64,000 bases of DNA from NCBI GenBank assembly GCA_002104935.1, contig MCGT01000030.1, positions 270,831 through 334,830 on the forward strand, given 5' to 3'. The notes beneath the pieces were generated by a model. The model was not told the DNA's origin. It saw nothing but the letters and a program-made list of their open reading frames with translations, and ran no database searches. This document shows, in pieces, positions 56,307-64,000 of the stretch. How positions within the stretch are numbered: position 1 is the first letter of the stretch; each line of letters starts with the position of its first letter. Source of the stretch: Hesseltinella vesiculosa (lineage: Eukaryota > Mucoromycota > Mucoromycetes > Mucorales > Cunninghamellaceae). A program made the position numbers and the translations under genes.

Positions 56307-57458
56307 ATGAATGTCGGTTCTCTCTTTAGTGTGAAGGACAAGGTGGTGCTGGTGACTGGCGGCTCACGCGGCATTGGTAAGAATCCCACTCTCCATCGAA
56401 ACTTGGCCATTCAAACTGATGTTTTTTTTTTTTTTTCTGGAACCAGGCGAAATGATTGCTACGGTAGAAGATGATGCAAATGTCATTGGAGAGCATACAA
56501 TCTCATCGCTTTCTCGACAATAGGGATTCGTCCAGGCTGGTGCTAAAGTCTACATCTCTAGCCGATCTGTCAAGGCTTGTGATGAGGTAATGCCAATAAA
56601 ACCCGGCCTTCCCACTCACCAACACATTGGTTCGCTAGACTTCTCATCGATTGACAGCCTTGGGACCCGGCACCTGTCATTCTTTGCCTGCTGATTTACA
56701 AAAGCTGGGCGATATCAAATCCTTGATTACTCAGCTCACCAAGCTCGAATCTCGTAGGACGTCAAAAATCCTTTTAGCATGAATCTGACTTTTTTTCCTC
56801 TCTTCCAGATTTAGATGTGTTGGTGAACAATTCGGGTGCCACGGTAAAAACAAAAAAGAGGGAAGAGACACAAGGAACAGCCAATGCTGATCCAACAACG
56901 TCTGTCACTAGTGGGGCGCTCCTATCGACGAATACACAGATGAAGCGTTTACGAAAGTCGTGAATTTGAACCTGAACCGTGTGTTCACCCTGACCCAAGC
57001 GTGAGTGGCACAAAGGAGAGTCGAAGCAGAGATCTCACCTTTTTATGGATCCCCGTAGCTGCTTGCCATTGTTGAGAGCAAAGGCGACAGCCGAAAACCC
57101 TTCGCGCGTGATCAACATTGGCTCGGTCAACGGCATCGAGCCTCCTTCCTTTGAATCCTATGCCTACAGCTCCAGCAAAGCCGGCGTGCATCACCTGACT
57201 CGTCATTTGGCAGGTCGCCTCGGCAAAGAGCATATCCTGGTCAATGCGGTTGCTCCTGGTCCGTTTGCTTCCAAGATGATGGCAGCCACTCTCAAGGCAA
57301 AAGGAGACGAGATTGTGGCGGGCATCCCGGTTCATCGAATCGGCAGTCCCGAGGACATTGCTGGCACCTGCTTGTATCTTTCTTCGAGAGCAGGCAACTA
57401 CACGACAGGTGCCATTATTCCTGTGGATGGAGGTTCGCTCATTGGTCACAAATTGTAG
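56307..57458 (+). CDS. Short-chain dehydrogenase/reductase (SDR), probably NADP-dependent
   Basis: A classical SDR oxidoreductase. Exon 1 begins MNVGSLFSVKDKVVLVTGGS. The cofactor motif TGGSRGIG is completed across the first intron (last Gly split), then EMIATGFVQAGAKVYISSRS. The Arg in SSRS favours NADPH. Next comes CDETSHRLTALGPGTCHSLP, using an acceptor at the TAG near 56638 that is the only one in frame. LDVLVNNSGAT is the NNxG motif. The catalytic part reads VINIGSVNGIEPPSFESYAY, with Ser, Tyr and Lys of SSSKAG. The C-terminus is GAIIPVDGGSLIGHKL. The overall pattern resembles RhlG or gluconate-5-dehydrogenase-like SDRs. The substrate is not deducible. Confidence 0.93.
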
Positions 57459-58541
57459 TGTCATCCGAAATGTGAAAGAAAGACAGGCATCGCATCGCTT
57501 TATAGGAGAGGTATATTTTTAGAATTACCGCCGGAATGCATGAATGTGATGAGGCGAACAAAATAAAAAATGGTGCCAAATGGGTCAAAAAAACGCGACC
57601 GGGCCTTGGTGGAGAAATTAAAGTTGAGAATGGAATCATCGCGCCTGTCATTTTTCTTATTTTCTTTAGAGCCCTTGGCGCTTCCGTCACCCTCTTCTCC
57701 TCTTCCTGTCTGTCGTAGGTAAGAGACAATACCAAACCGGGTTGAATTGCTCAACATTCGATGTGCATCAGCGAATCTGCATTCGAAATTGTATTAAATT
57801 TCAATAAAGGTGGCACAAAAAGCATGTCGAGAACCATTTGTCCCAAGAAAAAAAAAAAAAAAATACACACGGTGCCGATCTATGCACTGTTCCAAACATA
57901 GTATCTCCTTCAATGGCGCAGGCCAAGTTCCCTGGAAAACAGAGAAAACAAAGAAAATAAAAATGCAGGCGAGCGAGAAGCCCACCGTCGGCTTGGAGCA
58001 GGCTTGGGTGATTGTTTTTTTTTTTATTTTTTGATTGTTTTGCAGGCGAACAGGGCAAAATTGCCTTTTTGGTGACAGGACCAGAGAGGGAAAAACGGAG
58101 CAACCCAGGATTCGAAGGCGGGCAAGAGGAGTTTGGGTATGACATCGTCTGATGGGTGAAGTGGGTTGCCTTGACGCATTTTTATTTCCATTTCTTTTCC
58201 TTGGACAGAGTGTGACACATGAACATTGAACTTGCTATTTAGAAAAAAATGATAAAAACAGAAATTCAAGCCAAATCCTGTGATTTGAGTTTAATGCTTT
58301 ATATCTTGTGTCACCTTGGAAATGGCCATTTCTGGCTCTTCAGAGAGTTTTTTTTTGATTCATTGCAGTTGCTTTGATTGTTCAACCAAAGATGTTGTTA
58401 CATATAAATATAACACTTCTCCACTTCTCTTTTTTCTTTTTCTTCATCGCATTTCTTCCTTCTTTGCCCACTTATTCTTTCCTTGAACCCCTTTCCAGTT
58501 CCTTTTTTTTTGTGCGGCTCTTTTTTTTTCTTTAATTTCGC
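57459..58541. other. Intergenic region upstream of the subtilase
   Basis: About 1.1 kb with T-rich and A-rich runs, including the subtilase promoter. I see no coding segment that can be supported. Confidence 0.45.
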
Positions 58542-61500
58542 ATGAAATCCTCCATTACCTTTGTACCACTGTTGACAGTGGCTGCTTTGTGCTTGCAAGG
58601 TTCCGTAGAAGCTCTCAACCACCACAAATTCAAGCCTAACCACGATGCCACCACCTTGCTGAAGGGCCGATACATCGTTGAATTGAACCACCACAACACC
58701 TTGCCCAACTTTGTCCAAACCTTTTCGCAATCCTTGGACAACGCTCATGTGCATGAACAATTCTCGCACCCTATCTTCTCTGGCATGTCCTTCTCTTTGA
58801 ATGGTCCTTCGGATGCCGATGCTGAAAAGCTCCACTCCCTGCTTGACTCGGATGATGTCGTTGCCATCTACCCTTCGCGTGCCGTCCAACGCCCCTCCAT
58901 CCAAGCCCAACCTCTTGCCGCCGATGTCCCTTACTCTGCTGAGCAAATCCAACAAATGATGCCCCACAGCCTCACCCAAGTCGATCGCGTTCACTCTGAA
59001 CTTGGCAACACTGGTAAAGGCATCGTTGTCGGTGTCATCGACTCTGGTGTTGTAAGTTATGAGATGGACCCATCGCCGCTCGATTATTCATTTTTTTTCC
59101 TCCAATAGGATTACTTGCATCCTGCTTTGGGTGGTGGCTTCGGTAAGGGCTTCAAGGTTGCCCTTGGTGAAGATTTGGTCGGTGATGCTTACAATGGTAC
59201 CAACGCCCCTAAACGCGGCGGTCCTCCTTTGGATAACTGCGGTGCCTCCACTGGCGCCGAAGGTAAAAAAAAAAAAAAAGTCTGACAACAAAAATCCCCA
59301 TGCATAAAGTGACACCATTTATTTGGGTTGGCAGGTCACGGTACCCATGTGTCTGGTATTATCGCTGGTCATAATGCTGTAAGTCTTTTGATTGCTAAAC
59401 GAACAAACATTGACCCGGATTTTTCCTGTTTTAGAACTTCACTGGTGTTGCCCCTGATGCCACTCTCGGCATGTGGAGAGTGTAAGTTTCCTTTTCGTAT
59501 TTTTGGCAGTCCGCTCATTATTTTTTTTTTTTTTTTTTTTGCAGGTTTGGTTGTACTGGTACGGCTACCGATGATGTGATTGTCCGAGCTCTTCTCGCCG
59601 CCTCGGATGCTGGCTGTGATCTCCTCAGCTTGAGTTTGGGTGATTTGTCTGGTTGGTCCGAAACTGCTGATGCTATTGTTGCTGCTCGTATTGTCGCCAA
59701 GGGAACACCTGGTAAGTTTGCTTGCTATGGCAGCTGTCGTTGTACTCATTCCTTTTTTCAAATTCCTACAGTCATCATTGCTGCTGGCAACGCTGGTGCT
59801 GACGGTGCCTTCACTGTGGGTACTCCTAGCACTGGTCCCGGTGTCTTCTCTGTTGCTTCTTACGATAACGTCAACAACCTCGTCAACAAGTTCACTACTA
59901 CTGGTGTTGACATGAAGATTGGTAAGAGATCGCCCTTAAAAGGAAGGAGTCGCACTCCCACCTTTTTTTTTTTTTTTCTTACCCCCCTTTTTTTTAGAAT
60001 ATGTTCCTGCTGCTCCTGGTGCCATTCCCTCCGGCGAATTGGCTATTGGTGATAACAACATCGGTAGCACTGTCGATGCCTGTTCTCCTTCCACCATCCC
60101 CGACACTGTCAAGGGCAAGTATGCCCTTGTCAAGCGCGGTAGCTGTACTTTTGTCGAAAAGGGCACTAACCTCAAGAGCAAGGTATAGTCCTCTCCCTCT
60201 CTGTTGTCGATGACATCTCACTCTTTTTATTTTTGCAGGGTGCCATCGGTATGGTTGTCTACAACAACGCTGGTAACACCGCCTTTGGTCCCAGCGCTGG
60301 TGGTGTCGGTATTGGTATTGTCGGTATTGGTCAAGGTGACGGTGAAGCTCTTGCTGCTGCTCTCAAGAAGGGCACCAAGATCACCATCACCTTTGGCAGT
60401 GAACTCTTTGTCGTCCCTGTTACTTCTGGCAAGACCGTGTCCTCCTTCTCCAGTGTTGGTGCCAGCTACGAATTGGAATTGAAGCCCAACGCCGGTGGCC
60501 CTGGTGGCTACATTTTCAGCACCTTGCCTCGCTACCTCGGCTCCTGGGGTCTCATGTCTGGTACCTCCATGGCCACTCCCTACGTTTCTGGCTCCGTCGC
60601 TTTGTACTTGAAGAGCCTCGGCAAGGCCAAGCGCCCCAACCCTGCCTACATCGAAGAAGTCTTCCAAAACTATGGTTACCAAGCCCCTGCCGTCAATGGT
60701 GACAGCCACATCGATACTCCTCTCCGTCAAGGTGCTGGTCTTATCCAAGGTAAATCCAAGCTCTTCCAAATGGAGTTCCTCCCCCCTCATCTCGTTTCTT
60801 CCTTTTAGTGTATGATGCCTTGACCCAACACATCCACGTCAGCCCTGCCCAAATCAGCTTCAACGACACCTCCTCCAACAAATACAAGAGCCACACTTTG
60901 ACCCTCACCAACAACGGTAACACCACCGTTGCCTACGCCATCAGCAACAACGTGTCCTTGGCCGTTGTCCCCTACAACCTCGCCAAATTCGGCTATGGTT
61001 ACCAATCCCCCATCAACTACTCCACCGACGCTGCTAGCCTCCGCCTGTCCAAGAAGACCATCAAGGTCGCTGCTGGCAAGTCTGTCAAGATCAACGTCAA
61101 GGTCAGCCCCCCCAAGACCGACCCCAAGGAACACATCATGTATGGTGGTTATGTCCAATTCAAGGCTACCACTCCCAGCACCCCTGACGTCACTGTCCCT
61201 TACTTTGGTATTGTTGGCCGTCAAAAGGACTTGGTAAGACCTCCTGCCAAAAGAGCTGAGACACGTAACGGGCTGACTTTTTTTTTTTTTCCTTTCATTA
61301 GCCCATCTTTGACGAAGGCACTCCCTTCTTGAGCAACGATGCTCAAGGCGACAGCACCATCCCCAACAACCAAACTATCATCATCCACAGCAACGCTAAC
61401 TCCAACGACTCCGCCGTCTACATCATCACCCGCTTCGTCACTCCCTCTCCTCTGTTCCAAGCCCATGTCCTCGATGCCAAGTCTGGCAAGGTCGTTGGTG

Positions 61501-61733
61501 CTGCTGTCCCTGACCAGCCTTTCACTCCCCGCAACACCTTCAAGCCCGACAACCAAATCGATGTGTTCGGATTTGATGGCACCGTCTACTCTGCCACCGG
61601 CTCTCAAGCCAAGGCCAAGCCTCTCCCCAAGGGCACCTATGTCTTGAAGCTCCAAGCTCTCCACATGTTCGGCAACCCCAAGAAGACCTCTGACTGGGAC
61701 TCCTGGACCTCTGGCAAGATCCAAATCCAATGA
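58542..61733 (+). CDS. Secreted subtilisin-like serine protease (S8, PA and Fn3-like domains)
   Basis: A large extracellular protease spread over ten exons. The signal peptide is MKSSITFVPLLTVAALCLQG. An I9 propeptide follows (GRYIVELNHHNTLPNFVQTF to about residue 120). The S8 domain has the three catalytic residues: Asp in GVIDSGVDYLHP, His in GHGTHVSGIIAG (split from its first Gly by an intron) and Ser in GTSMATPYVSG. The oxyanion Asn is in IIAAGNAGADG. A PA domain is inserted between His and Ser (GKYALVKRGSCTFVEKGTNL, GAIGMVVYNNAGN). The C-terminal 280 residues form beta-rich Fn3-like modules (SHTLTLTNNGNTTVAYAI). The order resembles Vpr/C5a-peptidase-type fungal subtilases. Nine introns, all short, join in frame. 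It ends SGKIQIQ at 61733. Confidence 0.96.
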
Positions 61734-62164
61734 GTTAGATCTTTGTAGTCTTTCATTATTATTATTGTACTTTTAAAGTATTTATAAATCATTTGTATTT
61801 TCCCTCATGAGCTCTCTCTTTGGTCATTGGCAAGTTGGCCAGGCCTGGTACAATAACCAGCCTGCGGCCTGGCTTGTGGCGAAAGTCACTCCACCTCAAC
61901 GCCCTAGGCGTCGACTTGGTTAGAGGGCATGCATCGCCCTGGAACAGATGGGTGGCATTCTTGGCCTTGCCTTCATCAAGCTCCCAACAAGAGAGTGCTG
62001 TGCCTTGCAAGCGAGAGGGCGATGGGTGAGGCCCAGCGCATTCCAACATCGTGAGCCAATGACGCGGTAGAGCAGAGCCAGTCCCTGAAGCATCGGCATC
62101 TGAGATCGAGGCGTGCGTGGGTGCTAAGCAGTGGGTCCTTTTTTTTTTATCCTTTTTCGAAATG
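61734..62164. other. Intergenic region
   Basis: I see no gene. The segment 61850-62110 is less A/T-rich than the rest but shows no motif that I recognise. Confidence 0.45.
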
Positions 62165-62610
62165 AACGAGGAGGTTCAGAAAATTCACGGACATGAACAT
62201 GACACAGGGCCTGAAATCGCCCAATAAAATGCATTTTATGTTTTTGTAGCTCTGATCTAACGTCAACCAAGCCTGGATCCAAATGGAAGAGGGAGGCACC
62301 GAATTTCCGTCGTCATTTGGACGCTGCCAGATATCTCTTTGAGATGTGAAAATCATTTTTCACTTGGTGACTCAATCGGGCAAACCGCTGAAATTTTCAA
62401 GCAGCAATCAAGTGTGGGCAAAATCATTTCAAGCGCATATTTGCCAGCCTAGTCTTCCCTGCGCTGCCTGAGAGTGTTACAATTTTAGCAAAGGTCGTTT
62501 ATCACCATTTTGTCATAGCATGGAAAATTTGGGGTGAATTAGATAAATTTTGCACTGTGAATTAGATAAATTTTGCGCTGTGATAAAGATCAATTTTGCG
62601 CTTGTGATTT
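62165..62610 (+). repeat. Diverged dispersed repeat copy D
   Basis: Same orientation as copy A. Corresponding blocks include GAGGTTCAGAAAATTCAC, CCAATAAAATGCATTTTATG, TTTGCCAGCC, CTGCCTGAGAGTGTTAC and CACCATTTTGTCATAGCATG, in the same order as in 31066-31270. Its right part contains a short imperfect tandem (ATTAGATAAATTTTGC, twice near 62538 and 62562). The match beyond about 62600 is lost. Confidence 0.7.
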
Positions 62611-62645
62611 TTTATAAGAGGGCTTGCTTTTTTTTTTTTGAATGA

Positions 62646-63039
62646 ATTGCTTGCGACAATACACAAAGAAACAACCAACACTGCGCCCTTGATTGTTGGA
62701 GACGAGAATGCCAAGTTTATGTCCAAGAAGATTGCTTAGCATACCATACATCTACCAGTCTCCAGGATATATTTCATTCGTGCGCAAAAGTCCTACCCAA
62801 TCACACTGTCAAGGAACCACATGCAGGGCAAGTTAAAACAGATATTATTCATAGTAAGGAAAAGAGAACAGCTAGATTGATCACCTTTGAAATAGATTTG
62901 CCCACCTGCACTTTCATTCAAACATTGACGCTGCAAACTTCTACTTTCTTTACGGAGAAGGCAAAATCTCCATTTGCCAACTTCTACCTTTTTGATTGTA
63001 CGCCCAGTACAACGGAAGAATCAATCCCCCATACTTTTT
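62646..63039 (+). CDS. Open coding segment, probable exon of a Cys-containing secreted or surface protein
   Basis: A frame without stops runs from 62646 to a GTAAGT donor at 63040. It contains no Met, so it must be an internal exon or the tail of a gene. It reads NNQHCALDCWRRECQVYVQE, then DCLAYHTSTSLQDIFHSCAK, RTARLITFEIDLPTCTFIQT and FANFYLFDCTPSTTEESIPH. The composition is convincingly protein-like with spaced cysteines. Unspliced, the frame stops at 63051-63053. Spliced to the TTTTAG acceptor (63100), the leftover T plus GA makes TGA. A shift of one base would instead open into the repeat frame that follows. The true start could not be found. Confidence 0.4.
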
Positions 63040-63100
63040 GTAAGTCACCATGACCACTGTGCAATGTTTTTTTATGGGATCTCTTGTTTATTTATTTTAG

Positions 63101-64000
63101 GATCGTTCTCTTGTAAATATACCAATCCCTCGAACGCAATCAAGCCTTTGTTCTTGCGCTGCCTCACCTACCCCACCCACCGATGGCAACTCTGATACCT
63201 CGCCCATCCCACCCACCGATGGAAACCCTGCTGCGTCAACCATCCCACCCACCGATGGAAACCCTGCTGCCTCAACCATCCCACCCACCGATGGAAACCT
63301 TGTTGCTGCACCCATCCCACCCACCGATGGAAACCCTGCTGCCTCAACCATCCCACCCACCGATGGAAACCCTGCTGCCTCAACCATCCCACCCACCGAT
63401 GGAAACCCTGCTGCCTCAACCATCCCACCCACCGATGGAAACCTTGTTGCCTCAACCACCCCACCCACCGATGGAAACCCTGCTGCCTCAACCATCCCAC
63501 CCACCGATGGAAACCTTGTTGCTGCACCCACCCCACCCACTGTAGCCAGCCCTGCTGCCTCAACCATCCCACCCACCGATGGAAACCCTGCTGCCTCAAC
63601 CATCCCACCCACCGATGGAAACCTTGTTGCTGCACCCACCCCACCCACTGTAGCCAGCCCTGCTGCCTCAACCATCCCACCCACCGATGGAAACCCTGCT
63701 GCCTCAACCATCCCACCCACCGATGGAAACCTTGTTGCCTCAACCACCCCACCCCACCGATGGAAACCCTGCTGCCTCAACCATCCCACCCCACCGATGG
63801 AAACCCTGCTGCCTCAACCATCCCACCCACCGATGGAAACCTTGTTGCTGCACCCACCCCACCCACTGTAGCCAGCCCTGCTGCCTCAACCATCCCACCC
63901 ACCGATGGAAACCCTGCTGCCTCCTTCCAACACCATCCCTCACCCCCACCCACCGATGGAAACCTTGTTGCTGCACCCACCCCACCCACTGTAGCCAGCC
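63101..64000 (+). repeat. 36-bp minisatellite with coding-like frame, runs off the window
   Basis: From about 63160, 36-bp units follow without a gap to the end of the window (over twenty). On the plus strand one frame from 63101 reads through most of them as TDGNPAASTIPP units, with variants TDGNLVAAPTPP and TVASPAASTIPP. The flanking text before it (RSLVNIPIPRTQSSLCSCAA) is also open. In this frame the product would be a Pro/Thr/Ser/Ala-rich, mucin-like wall or surface protein. Single extra C bases at about 63750 and 63790 shift the frame twice, and a TAG is met at 63869-63871 after the first shift. Other frames and the minus strand are also largely open, because the unit has few stops, so coding is not proven. 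Confidence 0.6.

Noticed and set aside
60227..60790. 187-codon minus-strand frame inside the subtilase
   Set aside because: It lies opposite to the subtilase PA and catalytic exons, which show family motifs; the antisense text has none.
63097..63789. 230-codon minus-strand frame across the minisatellite
   Set aside because: The 36-bp unit is nearly free of stops in most frames, so long ORFs on both strands are trivial. The plus strand has protein-like flanking sequence and the minus strand does not.

Overview
The window is nuclear DNA of a filamentous fungus, most probably an early-diverging one of the Mucoromycota (Mucorales-like). The evidence is many short introns (about 50-100 nt, GT..AG), introns and spacers full of long A or T runs, compact genes with fungal orthologues (SEC12, SPC25, SPT3, DSK2, PHO81, CGI121, SPP1), a GPI-type chitin deacetylase, and DUF8032, DUF7137 and PD-(D/E)XK-like proteins of a kind I associate with this group. 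The species cannot be named from the sequence. Gene names follow yeast usage, and spliced models were built by eye from reading frame, splice consensus and family conservation.

Layout. 1-5.1 kb: 3' end of an NDC1-like nucleoporin gene, SEC12 (with a C-terminal KDEL), a small mitochondrial-type protein and SPC25. 5.1-10.2 kb: three minus-strand genes, a secreted inorganic pyrophosphatase, SPT3 and the ubiquilin DSK2. 10.4-12.9 kb: a mitochondrial rhodanese and a G-protein alpha subunit. 13.6-17.2 kb: ribosomal eL37, an Acinus-like SAP/RRM protein and inositol monophosphatase (minus). 17.9-20.6 kb: a DUF7137 cell-surface protein and an Asn-rich RRM-like protein. 20.8-26.7 kb: PHO81 and a chitin deacetylase (minus). 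28.4-29.6 kb: a DUF8032 protein.

29.6-38.4 kb is the most plastic part. It holds a large inverted repeat (arms of about 400 bp), a dihydroorotase whose upstream region carries a diverged copy of the same repeat, a lineage-specific gene with a PD-(D/E)XK-like motif set, a tandem duplication of that gene's 3' end, and a 289-bp tandem repeat. 38.9-46 kb: a seven-helix membrane protein, an APH-fold kinase-like protein, the KEOPS subunit CGI121, a four-finger C2H2 protein and a 25-residue zinc-knuckle micropeptide. 46-49.4 kb is poorly resolved, with one unknown ORF.

49.4-57.5 kb: an HSK3-like DASH subunit, a HAD phosphatase, SPP1 (Set1/COMPASS), ribosomal stalk P1, a SEC14-like protein with a GC-AG intron, a doubtful small gene and an SDR oxidoreductase. 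58.5-61.7 kb: a large secreted subtilase. 62.2-64 kb: another diverged copy of the dispersed repeat, then an open coding segment leading into a 36-bp minisatellite that runs off the window.

The genes are mostly unrelated housekeeping functions. Loose themes are the kinetochore (SPC25, HSK3-like), chromatin and transcription (SPT3, SPP1), ER export (SEC12), phosphate or phosphoester metabolism (pyrophosphatase, IMPase, PHO81, HAD phosphatase) and secreted or surface proteins (pyrophosphatase, DUF7137, chitin deacetylase, subtilase, minisatellite protein).
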